Under the pieces are notes generated by a model. The model saw only the letters and a list, made by a program, of their open reading frames with translations, had not been told where the DNA came from and ran no database searches. The position numbers and the translations under genes were made by a program. Positions 51,128 to 59,274 of a DNA stretch of 64,000 nt are shown here, piece after piece; position 1 is the first letter of the stretch, and each line of letters opens with the position of its first letter. Source of the DNA: Variovorax sp. KK3 (GTDB lineage: Bacteria; Pseudomonadota; Gammaproteobacteria; Burkholderiales; Burkholderiaceae_C); assembly GCF_001984055.1 (NCBI RefSeq), contig NZ_LYVO01000024.1, positions 26,561 to 90,560 on the forward strand, read 5' to 3'.

Positions 51128-54070
51128 TTGCTCAACTTCCTCTCACGCGAGCCCATCCACGATCCGCTGGCCTCGCCCGCGCCGACCGACGGCACCGAGG
51201 TCAAGACCACCACCTGCTACATGTGCGCCTGCCGCTGCGGCATTCGCGTGCATCTGCGTGAAGGCGAGCAGGGTCCGGAGGTGCGCTACATCGACGGCAA
51301 CCCGGAGCACCCGCTCAACAAGGGCGTGATCTGCGCCAAGGGATCGTCGGGGATCATGAAGCAGATATCGCCCGCGCGGCTCACGCAGCCGCTGCTGCGC
51401 AAGCCCGGCAGCGAGCGCGGCGCCGGCGAGTTCGAGCCGATCAGCTGGGAGCGCGCATTCGACCTGCTCACCGAGCGGTTGTCGAAGATCCGTTCCACCG
51501 ACCCGAAGAAGTTCGCGCTCTTCACGGGCCGCGACCAGATGCAGGCGCTCACCGGCTTGTTCGCGCGCCAGTTCGGCACGCCCAACTATGCGGCGCACGG
51601 CGGCTTCTGCTCGGTCAACATGGCCGCCGGCATGATCTACACCATCGGCGGCAGCTTCTGGGAGTTCGGCGGCCCCGACCTGGACCGCGCCAAGCTGTTC
51701 GTGATGATCGGCACGGCCGAGGACCACCACAGCAACCCGATGAAGATCGCGCTCGGCAAGTTCAAGCGCGAGGGCGGCCGCTTCATTTCGATCAACCCCG
51801 TTCGCACCGGCTACTCGGCCATCGCGGACGAGTGGATTCCGATCAAGCCCGGCACCGACGGCGCGCTCTTCATGGCGCTTCTGCACGAGCTGATCGGCAA
51901 CGACCTGGTCGACCACGCTTTCCTCAAGCGCTTCACCAACGCGCCGCAGCTGGTGGTGCTGGACGATTGCGAACGTCAGGGCCTGTTCGCCTTCGATCCG
52001 CAACGCGGCGTGCCCGGCGACGGTCGCAATCCGCACAACAAGCTGGTGTGGGACAAGACCAGCGGCACGGCGATGCCGGCGTATCCCGAAGGCATCGCCG
52101 ACGGTTGCGACCCCGCACTCGAAGGCCACTACACGCTGGCCGACGGCACGCGCGTGGCGCCGTCCTTCCAGCTGCTGCGCGAGCGCGTGTCGACCTGCAC
52201 GCCCGAATGGGCCTCGGCCATCACCGGCATCGACCCCGAGCGCATCCGCAAGCTGGCCCGCGAAATGGGCGAGACCGCACTCACGCAGGCCTTCGAGCTG
52301 CCCATTCCCTGGACCGATGCCTGGGGCAAGCAGCATCCGACCACGCAGGCACGCCCGGTGGCCTTCCATGCGATGCGAGGGCTGGCCGCGCACAGCAACG
52401 GCTTCCAGACCGTGCGTGCACTCGCGGTGCTGATGAGTGTGCTGGGCACCATCGACGCGCCCGGCGGCTTTCGCCACAAGGCGCCGTACCCGCGCCACAT
52501 CGTGCCGAACTATCGCGCCTTCAATGCGCCCGAGATGATCCAGCCGAACACGCCGCTCAACGCGGCGCCGCTGGGCTTTCCGGCCAACCCGGACGAGCTC
52601 GCCATCAACCCCGACGGCTCGCCCATCCGCATCGACCACGCGTTTTCCTGGGAGCATCCGCTGTCGGCCCACGGGCTGATGCACAACGTGATCACCAACG
52701 CGGTGAAGGGCGACCCCTACCGCATCGACACCCTGCTGATCTTCATGGCCAACATGGCCTGGAACTCCAGCATGAACACGATGGCGGTGCGCGAGATGCT
52801 CAACCGCAAGGACGAGAAGGGCGAGTACATGATCCCTTTCCTGGCCGTGTGCGACGCCTTCCAGAGCGAGACCGTGGCCTTCGCCGACCTCGTGCTGCCC
52901 GACACCACGTACCTCGAACGGCACGACGTGATGAGCATGCTCGACCGGCCTATCTCCGAGTTCGACGGGCCGGTCGACTCGGTGCGCATCCCGGTGGTGC
53001 CGCCCACGGGCCAGTGCAAGCCCTTCCAGGAAGTGTTGATCGAGCTGGCTTCGCGCATGAAGTTTCCGGCCTTCACCACGGCCGAGGGCGGGCGCAAATT
53101 CAAGGACTATCCGGACTTCGTCGTCAACTTCCAGCCGGCGCCGGGCATCGGCTTCCTGATGGGCTGGCGCGGCAAGGACGGCACCGAGCACCTGCGCGGC
53201 GAGCCCAACCCGAACCAGTGGGAGGCCTACGCGAAGAACAACTGCGTGTTCCAGTACCACATGCCCGAGACCATGCACTACATGCGCAACTGGAACCGGG
53301 AGTACCTGGACTTCGCCAAGGACAAGGGCTGGCGGCAGCGCAACGACCCGGTGCAGCTCGCCCTTTATTCCGACACGCTGCAGAGTTTTCGCCTCGCGGC
53401 CCAGGGCAAGAGCCCCGGCCGGCAGCCGCCGGACGCGCTGCGCGAGCGCATCGAGACCTACTTCGACCCGCTGCCCTTCTGGTACCCGCCGCTGGAAGAA
53501 GCAGCGACCGATCTCGAGGCTTATCCGCTTAACGCGCTGACCCAGCGGCCCATGGCGATGTACCACTCGTGGGATTCGCAGAACGCCTGGCTGCGGCAGA
53601 TCCACAGCCACAACTACCTGCACGTGAACCCGCTGACCGCGAGGGCGGCCGGCATCGCCGACGGCGGATGGTGCTGGGTCGAAAGCCAATGGGGCAAGGT
53701 GCGCTGCATGATCCGCTACAGCGAAGCGGTCGAGCCCGGCACGGTGTGGACGTGGAATGCGATCGGCAAGGCCGACGGCGCATGGCAGCTCGCACCCGGC
53801 GCCGACGAGGCACGCAAGGGCTTCCTGCTGAACCACCTGATCTCCGAGGAACTGCCCTTCGATGCGAAGCACGGGGCGGGGACCATCAGCAACTCCGACC
53901 CGATCACCGGGCAGGCCGGCTGGTACGACGTGCGCGTGCGCATCCGGCCGGCCGATCCGGAGGAGCCGCAGGAAAGCTTTCCGCAGATCGCGACGATGCC
54001 TGCGGCGCCCGGTGTGCTGGGCAAGGCGGCGAACGTGCTGAGCTACTTCGCGGGGAGGAAGCGGACATGA
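51128..54070 (+). CDS. soeA: Molybdopterin oxidoreductase, sulfite dehydrogenase catalytic subunit (SoeA-like)
   Basis: The 980-residue DMSO-reductase-superfamily protein has the N-terminal [4Fe-4S] pattern C30, C33, C37 and C69 (TCYMCACRCGIRV, KGVICAKGSSGIMKQ) and no Tat signal, so it is cytoplasmic. Other blocks are FAGRDQMQALTGLFARQFGTPNYA-type sequence, GTAEDHHSNPMKIALGKFKREG and MAWNSSMNTMAVREML. It lies downstream of xsc-pta, which releases sulfite, and is followed by SoeB- and SoeC-like genes, so sulfite oxidation to sulfate is the best reading. Start is TTG at 51128, fixed by AGGAGG at 51115-51120. A different DMSO-reductase substrate remains possible. Confidence 0.85.
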   Translation: MLNFLSREPIHDPLASPAPTDGTEVKTTTCYMCACRCGIRVHLREGEQGPEVRYIDGNPEHPLNKGVICAKGSSGIMKQISPARLTQPLLRKPGSERGAGEFEPISWERAFDLLTERLSKIRSTDPKKFALFTGRDQMQALTGLFARQFGTPNYAAHGGFCSVNMAAGMIYTIGGSFWEFGGPDLDRAKLFVMIGTAEDHHSNPMKIALGKFKREGGRFISINPVRTGYSAIADEWIPIKPGTDGALFMALLHELIGNDLVDHAFLKRFTNAPQLVVLDDCERQGLFAFDPQRGVPGDGRNPHNKLVWDKTSGTAMPAYPEGIADGCDPALEGHYTLADGTRVAPSFQLLRERVSTCTPEWASAITGIDPERIRKLAREMGETALTQAFELPIPWTDAWGKQHPTTQARPVAFHAMRGLAAHSNGFQTVRALAVLMSVLGTIDAPGGFRHKAPYPRHIVPNYRAFNAPEMIQPNTPLNAAPLGFPANPDELAINPDGSPIRIDHAFSWEHPLSAHGLMHNVITNAVKGDPYRIDTLLIFMANMAWNSSMNTMAVREMLNRKDEKGEYMIPFLAVCDAFQSETVAFADLVLPDTTYLERHDVMSMLDRPISEFDGPVDSVRIPVVPPTGQCKPFQEVLIELASRMKFPAFTTAEGGRKFKDYPDFVVNFQPAPGIGFLMGWRGKDGTEHLRGEPNPNQWEAYAKNNCVFQYHMPETMHYMRNWNREYLDFAKDKGWRQRNDPVQLALYSDTLQSFRLAAQGKSPGRQPPDALRERIETYFDPLPFWYPPLEEAATDLEAYPLNALTQRPMAMYHSWDSQNAWLRQIHSHNYLHVNPLTARAAGIADGGWCWVESQWGKVRCMIRYSEAVEPGTVWTWNAIGKADGAWQLAPGADEARKGFLLNHLISEELPFDAKHGAGTISNSDPITGQAGWYDVRVRIRPADPEEPQESFPQIATMPAAPGVLGKAANVLSYFAGRKRT

Positions 54071-54954
54071 TGCAGTGGCTGAAGGATTTGATGGCGAGCG
54101 CCGGGCAGCCCGCGCGCGTGCCCGCGCTGGCGACGACCGGTGGTGGTGGCTGCGGCGAGAGCTGCGGCTGCGGATCGACGGCGACTGCGGCACGGGAAGC
54201 CGACCTGGAGCCACCCGTCGCGCGACGCAAGGCCGCAGTGCGCCAAGGCAATGACAGCGTGCGCGCCGAGCCCGGTGAAACGCTCGCCAAGCAGCTCGCG
54301 CTGGTCATCGACCTCAACGTCTGCGTCGGCTGCCACGCCTGCGTGACCTCGTGCAAGCAGTGGAACACCTCCGGCAGCGCCGGCCCGCTGGCCGACGAGA
54401 AGCCCTACGGTGCGGACCCCACCGGCACCTTCTTCAACCGCGTGCAGACCTACGAAGCCGGTGCCTTCCCCGGCACCGAGACCATCCACTTCCCCAAGAG
54501 CTGCCTTCACTGCCAAGACCCGCCCTGCGTGCCCGTGTGCCCCACGGGCGCCAGCTACAAGCGCAAGGAAGACGGCATCGTGCTGGTCGACTACGACAAA
54601 TGCATCGGCTGCAAGTACTGCGCCTGGGCCTGCCCCTACGGTGCACGCGAGCTCGACGAAGAGCGCCAGGTCATGACCAAGTGCACGCTGTGCGTCGACC
54701 GCGTCTACGACACCAAGCTGCCGCAGGAGGACCGCAAACCTGCTTGCGTCAAGGCCTGCCCGACCGGCGCGCGGCTGTTCGGTGACGTGAAAGATCCGGA
54801 GTCCGAGGTATCGAAGGCGATTCGCGAGCGCGGCGGCTATTCGCTGATGCCCGAGTGGGAAACCAACCCCGCCAACCAGTACCTGCCGCGGCGCGTGACC
54901 GACGATGCCGGCGGTGCGACACGCGTGCAGCCCAAACTCGGAGGCTTGCAATGA
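54067..54954 (+). CDS. soeB: Iron-sulfur subunit of sulfite dehydrogenase (SoeB-like)
   Basis: The 295-residue protein carries four [4Fe-4S] Cys groups of DmsB/SoeB type: CVGCHACVTSCKQW (86-99), CLHCQDPPCVPVCPTG, CIGCKYCAWACPYG and CTLC with CVKACPTGA. It also has an N-terminal extension of about 75 residues with GGGGCGESCGCG (C29, C33, C35), an extra Cys cluster not needed for the usual four centres. It relays electrons from SoeA to SoeC. It overlaps soeA by 4 bp and soeC by 4 bp. Confidence 0.88.
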   Translation: MMQWLKDLMASAGQPARVPALATTGGGGCGESCGCGSTATAAREADLEPPVARRKAAVRQGNDSVRAEPGETLAKQLALVIDLNVCVGCHACVTSCKQWNTSGSAGPLADEKPYGADPTGTFFNRVQTYEAGAFPGTETIHFPKSCLHCQDPPCVPVCPTGASYKRKEDGIVLVDYDKCIGCKYCAWACPYGARELDEERQVMTKCTLCVDRVYDTKLPQEDRKPACVKACPTGARLFGDVKDPESEVSKAIRERGGYSLMPEWETNPANQYLPRRVTDDAGGATRVQPKLGGLQ

Positions 54955-55874
54955 AGCCGGCGTTCTCGGTCGTCATCTTTACCACCGTGGCCGGTGCGGC
55001 GCAGGGCCTGGTGGTCACGCTGGCGCTGGCGGTGTTGGCCGGCATGCCGCTGTCGGCCGGCTTCCTGAGCGGCGCGCTCATCGTGGCCGAGGTGATGCTG
55101 CTCATCGGCCTCGGCGCTTCCTTCGGGCACCTGGGCCGCCCGGAGCGCGCATGGCGTGCCGCGATGATGTGGCGCACTTCCTGGCTGTCGCGGGAAGTGA
55201 TCGTGTTGCCTGCGTTCATCGCGACCGTGGCGTTGTGGTGGTGGACGTCGAGGCAGGGCTATGCGGTGCCCTGGCTGCCGATGATCGCGGTGCTGCTCGC
55301 CGCGCTGCTGTGGTACTGCACGGCCATGATCTACGCCTGCCTGCGCTTCATACAGGAATGGGCGCAGCCGCTGACGCCGGTCAATTTCACCCTGATCGGC
55401 CTGTCGTCGGGACTGGTGCTGGCCAGCGCGCTGGCAGCGATGTCGGGTGAGCAGGCCTTGCTGGCCGTCACGGGTCCGTCCGCGCTCGTCATGACGCTCG
55501 CGGCCGGTGCCACGCGGCTGCTGTCGCTGCGCCGCAATGCCGCGCTCGTGCCCCGCTCCACGCTGCAGACCGCCACCGGCATCCGCGCGCCCAAGCTCGT
55601 GCAGAAGTCGATGGGCATGTCGGCCGGTGCCTTCAACACGCGCGAGTTCTTCCACGGCGTGGGCCGCTCGGCGCTCAAGCAGGTGAAGTGGGGCTTTCTG
55701 CTGTTCGCTTTCGTGTTGCCGGCCGTCCTGCTGATGTGGGCCGTCGCGGCGCAGTCGAACATCGCCTTCGCGCTTGCGCTCGTCGCGCAGGTTCCGGGTC
55801 TGGTCGCGGAGCGCTGGTTCTTCTTCGCGCAGGCACGGCATCCCCAGAATTTGTACTACCAGGTCGTGTCCTGA
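54951..55874 (+). CDS. soeC: Membrane anchor subunit of sulfite dehydrogenase (SoeC/DmsC-like)
   Basis: The 307-residue protein has about eight membrane segments of the DmsC type (PAFSVVIFTTVAGAAQGLVVTLALAVLAG, ALIVAEVMLLIGLGASFGHLGRPERAWRAAMMWRTSWLSREVI, IYACLRFIQEWAQPLTPVNF, AERWFFFAQARHPQNLYYQ). The SFGHLGRPERAWRA loop is characteristic of DmsC/SoeC anchors. It fixes SoeAB to the inner membrane and hands electrons to quinone. It is the last gene of the soe operon. No sulfate exporter follows. Confidence 0.88.
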   Translation: MKPAFSVVIFTTVAGAAQGLVVTLALAVLAGMPLSAGFLSGALIVAEVMLLIGLGASFGHLGRPERAWRAAMMWRTSWLSREVIVLPAFIATVALWWWTSRQGYAVPWLPMIAVLLAALLWYCTAMIYACLRFIQEWAQPLTPVNFTLIGLSSGLVLASALAAMSGEQALLAVTGPSALVMTLAAGATRLLSLRRNAALVPRSTLQTATGIRAPKLVQKSMGMSAGAFNTREFFHGVGRSALKQVKWGFLLFAFVLPAVLLMWAVAAQSNIAFALALVAQVPGLVAERWFFFAQARHPQNLYYQVVS

Positions 55875-55911
55875 GCGTCAGGTAAGCGCATCGAGCCACC
55901 GAGGCGACCTC

Positions 55912-57186
55912 CTAGAACTGCGGCGACAACAGGTGAAGCTCTTCGAGCGGGGTTTTGGCGATCGCGTGTGTCGCCTTGTTGACCTGCGCTAGGTTGGCAA
56001 TGGATGTGCCGTCGAGCCCCTCGTCATGCACTTTTTCTCCCAGCGCCAAAGGGAGTTGCGTGACGGCATGCACGAGGTGCAATGAAAGAAGCTCGACGTT
56101 CCGGATACGCAGCGCAGGGTTTCGGTTCATCAGTGCTGCCAACGCTGAAAGGTTGACGGCACCGCTCAGATTCAGGTGTTGCAGCTTTGTCAGGTACTGC
56201 GCGCACGCATAGGGATCGACGTGACTTGCCAACGCTTCGTTTTCGCTCAAGTCCAGCGTGGTCAGTGCCTTCAGTTCCCAGACACGGTCGAGTAGATGGC
56301 CAAAGGCCTCAATGTCTTCTATTCGATTCTTGAGCCAATTCTTCATCGAGAGTTCGGTGAGCTGCCGTTGGTCCATTGCCAACGCGTTGCCCAGCGCCGT
56401 GCATGTGTCCCTGACAGGCGTGCCCGGCGATCGGCAATCAAGAGACAAGCGCTTCAGCTTGCCTGCATGAATCAGCGGCATGATCAAGCGGCAGTACTTG
56501 GGATCGCTGCTGGGCAGAGAGATATTCAGTTCATCGTGCGACGAGCGTGAACGCAGTTTTCCAACGATCATGTCGATCGTGGGCTTGTTGTGGTTGTGCT
56601 TGTTCGCCACGATCGTTAGCTTGCCGAGCGACGGGGCGTTGCTCATCACTGTTTCCAGGATCTGCAAGACGCTCCCGTCGCGAGGAAGCACGACCCTCAA
56701 CGAATCCAGACTGAACGTATGTTGGCAAACGAGCTCCTTTGGGAAGGGACCCTTCTGCACAACATGCATCGACAGGCTGACCGCGTTCGACTTCGACAGG
56801 ATGGCCAGAAGGAGATCGCAAGCTTCCCGTTCGAGGGTTGCCCTCTGCAATGCAAAGCTTGTCGGGCCGCCTTGCTTGGGAAGCGCGTCGAGCAGTACTT
56901 CGAGTTCGCGTGCCCCGATATTGCCTATGAGCACCACCGTCTTGCCGGTTGAATCGGCCAGCAAGGCTTGCAATTTTTCGAGTTCGCCTGCAACCATGCA
57001 TTCGCGAACGAGCGCGCTGAATTCGCGGTGGCTTTGAGAGACTTTGAGCTTTTGGGTCTCCCCTTTCGAGGGGCTGAGTGATTGGATCGAGGGACGTTGC
57101 TTCTCTGGAACTCTCATGACAGATTTGGGGGCTGTTGGTAAGGCGGTCGTTTGCGATGATTCTTGTTGGCGCACTCGTTCGACCAT
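55912..57186 (-). CDS. Leucine-rich-repeat-like protein, effector candidate
   Basis: The protein is about 424 residues if it begins MVERVRQQESSQTTALPTAPKS at 57186; 57117 (MRVPEKQRPS) is an alternative. The Gln/Ser/Thr/Pro-rich N-terminus lacks a signal peptide. Repeats of leucine-rich type lie in the C-terminal half (LKALTTLDLSENEALASHV, LTKLQHLNLSGAVNLSALAALMNRNPALRIRNVELLSLHLV), with weaker ones before (SLDSLRVVLPRDGSVLQILETVMSNAPSLGKLTIV). GC is lower than the soe genes upstream. It stands alone and converges on soeC. Resembles effector LRR proteins in style only; function unknown. Confidence 0.7.
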   Translation of the reverse strand: MVERVRQQESSQTTALPTAPKSVMRVPEKQRPSIQSLSPSKGETQKLKVSQSHREFSALVRECMVAGELEKLQALLADSTGKTVVLIGNIGARELEVLLDALPKQGGPTSFALQRATLEREACDLLLAILSKSNAVSLSMHVVQKGPFPKELVCQHTFSLDSLRVVLPRDGSVLQILETVMSNAPSLGKLTIVANKHNHNKPTIDMIVGKLRSRSSHDELNISLPSSDPKYCRLIMPLIHAGKLKRLSLDCRSPGTPVRDTCTALGNALAMDQRQLTELSMKNWLKNRIEDIEAFGHLLDRVWELKALTTLDLSENEALASHVDPYACAQYLTKLQHLNLSGAVNLSALAALMNRNPALRIRNVELLSLHLVHAVTQLPLALGEKVHDEGLDGTSIANLAQVNKATHAIAKTPLEELHLLSPQF

Positions 57187-57385
57187 TGGAGGCGCGACGC
57201 TCCATGGGTTACCCGTGCGTGGAATTCGTTCCACCGAGCAAGGTCGCTGGTCGATGGAGGACGGCGCGATGTGGCGCCACCGATGTGGCAACGACGCACC
57301 GCGCAAACCCTGTAGGCGAACACCGATTGCACCCTGCGGGCGCGCGGCAGATCATTCCCCACACCTGAACACCGAGGGCAGTCCC

Positions 57386-57637
57386 ATGAACCTGATGAGC
57401 GTCGACCTCTACCAGAGCGCCACCGACCCGGACAAATTCCTGGCCCTTCCCGTCGGTGTCGACCCCGCCGAACTCACGGGCCCGATGGTCTTCGACAAGG
57501 ACTACGCGCAGGTGGTCCGCTACAAGGAAAAGTTCGAGTTCAATCCCGACGAAGCGTATGCAGGCGTCAACGCGGCCAAGATCGCGGCCGATATCCTGAC
57601 GCTCAAGTGGGCGATGTACAGCCGCACCGCGGCCTGA
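57386..57637 (+). CDS. Small conserved-looking protein of 83 residues
   Basis: The sequence MNLMSVDLYQSATDPDKFLALP continues with VGVDPAELTGPMVFDKDYAQVVRYKEKFEFNPDEAYAGVNAAKIAADILTLKWAMYSRTAA. It is soluble, with an acidic middle and a helical C-terminus, and has neat high-GC codon bias, so I take it as real. A GAGGG ribosome site precedes the ATG. It converges on the P450 gene with 6 bp between. No family recognised. Confidence 0.65.
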   Translation: MNLMSVDLYQSATDPDKFLALPVGVDPAELTGPMVFDKDYAQVVRYKEKFEFNPDEAYAGVNAAKIAADILTLKWAMYSRTAA

Positions 57638-57643
57638 CGGGCC

Positions 57644-59110
57644 CTAGTCCGCCGGCACCCCCGCCTGCGTGCCCAGCCGCAGGTGCAGGCCGACCGGGTG
57701 CATCGTGAACTCCAGAACCTCGTCCGGAGGCGTGCCGTCGGGCGTCGACACGTCGAGCAGTTCGAAGTCGCGCGCCAGCATGCTCAGCACCAGTTTGATC
57801 TCGAGCATCGCCAGGTAGCGCCCGGGGCACAAGCGCGGCCCGGCGCCGAAGGGCATCGAGACGCGCTTGGGTGAATGCAAGGCGCCGGCGTTGTCGACCA
57901 GCCAGCGTTCGGGTTCGAAATCGCGCGGCGATTCCAGCGCCGATGCTTCGACCGCGCCGGGACGCATCAGCAGGTACAGCCGCGTGCCCTGGGGGATGTG
58001 CACGTCGCGGATCGCCGTGTCGTGCACCGCGTCGAGGATCAGCAGCGGTGCAACGGGCCGCAGCCGCATGGCCTCGCTCGCGCAGGCTTCCGCATAGCGC
58101 AGCCGGTGGATCTGGTCGAGCGACTGTGCAACCGGTTCATCGCCCAGCACCGAGCGCGCTTCTTCCACCAGCCGTTGCCATGCGGCCGGATGCTCGTGCA
58201 GCAGGTAGATGGCCCAGGCCAAGGTGTTCGCAGTCGTGTCTTCCGAGGCCGTGAGCATGGTGAAGACGTTGCCCGTGATGTCCGATTCGCTGAGCGCGCT
58301 GCCGTCCGCGTCGCGCGCCGCGAGCATGGCTTCGAGCAGGTCGGTCGGATGGTCCCGCCGCTCGGGATGCCGGTGCAGCCGCTCGCGTGCCTTGGCGACG
58401 ATGTCGCCGATGATCCGGTGCAGCACGGCGATGCGCCTGTCGTGGGCGATGTCCGATGGCAGCCGCAACCAGCGCCAGTAGGCGAAGGGCAGGTTCATGC
58501 GATGGAAGACCATCGGGAACATGTGCTTCAGGTTGTCGTGCAGCTCGCTCTGCGCGTTCTCGAGCGTGTTGATGTCGATGCCGTAGGAGATGCCCGAAGC
58601 CGCATCCACCGAATACAGCATCAGCTCGCCCTGCAGGTCCATGATCGACTTCGCATGCGCCGCGGCGATCCACCGCTTGCGCAGCCGCTTGGTCACCCGT
58701 GTCAGCGTCGGCATGTAGCTGCGCAAGTGCTCGGGGTCGAAGCCCGTCATCACCATGCGGCGCTGGCGCCGCCACTCGGCGCCTTCTGCGGCGAACAGGC
58801 CGAAGGCGTCGGACTCGCGCGCGATGGCGGCGAAGTTGCGCGGGCGGCTCCAGGTGTCGGGCCGGGCGCGTAGCACGGCCGCGATGTCCTCGGTGCGGCT
58901 GATCACCACGATCTGCTGCCGCGCCACGCGCAGCTTGTAGATGTCGCCGTAGGTCCTGGCCCAGGCTTCGAGCTGGAGATGGAGCCGGGGCACCTTCAGC
59001 TGCAGCAGGTGGCCCAGCACGAACGATTCCTTCGGGCCCGGCAGCTGGCCGATGGAGGTGGGGTGCCGCGCTGGCGCGGCGGCGAGCGGACGCTCTGAGA
59101 TGGCGCTCAT
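57644..59110 (-). CDS. Cytochrome P450
   Basis: The 488-residue protein has the P450 landmarks in order: the I-helix oxygen motif LTASEDTTANTLAW, ExxR in CASEAMRLRP, PERW in FEPERWLVDN, and the heme-binding loop MPFGAGPRLCPGRYLAMLE with the ligand Cys at about 428. There is no membrane anchor. The layout is that of class II/CYP4-102-like enzymes and no reductase or ferredoxin gene is adjacent. It hydroxylates an unknown hydrophobic substrate. Start MSAISERPLAAAPARHPTS at 59110 is preceded by GGAGACA. Confidence 0.92.
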   Translation of the reverse strand: MSAISERPLAAAPARHPTSIGQLPGPKESFVLGHLLQLKVPRLHLQLEAWARTYGDIYKLRVARQQIVVISRTEDIAAVLRARPDTWSRPRNFAAIARESDAFGLFAAEGAEWRRQRRMVMTGFDPEHLRSYMPTLTRVTKRLRKRWIAAAHAKSIMDLQGELMLYSVDAASGISYGIDINTLENAQSELHDNLKHMFPMVFHRMNLPFAYWRWLRLPSDIAHDRRIAVLHRIIGDIVAKARERLHRHPERRDHPTDLLEAMLAARDADGSALSESDITGNVFTMLTASEDTTANTLAWAIYLLHEHPAAWQRLVEEARSVLGDEPVAQSLDQIHRLRYAEACASEAMRLRPVAPLLILDAVHDTAIRDVHIPQGTRLYLLMRPGAVEASALESPRDFEPERWLVDNAGALHSPKRVSMPFGAGPRLCPGRYLAMLEIKLVLSMLARDFELLDVSTPDGTPPDEVLEFTMHPVGLHLRLGTQAGVPAD

Positions 59111-59274
59111 CCGTGTCTCCTCGGCCGGGGCGTTGATGGTGCCTCCTTCTACAGGGCATCCACCCGCGCACAGTTTGCAGAGTTGATTCGGATGCAACCA
59201 AGCGTTGCCGGCGCTGCTCGCCGACGCTGCCGTTGCCGGCCGTGCCCTCGAATGGGGCACGGCGGCGGCCGGAC

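Noticed and set aside
51128..55874. Formate dehydrogenase or DMSO reductase
   Set aside because: No Tat signal or selenocysteine context, a DmsC-type anchor, and sulfite-releasing genes beside it favour SoeABC. A dimethyl-sulfoxide-type substrate is not fully excluded.
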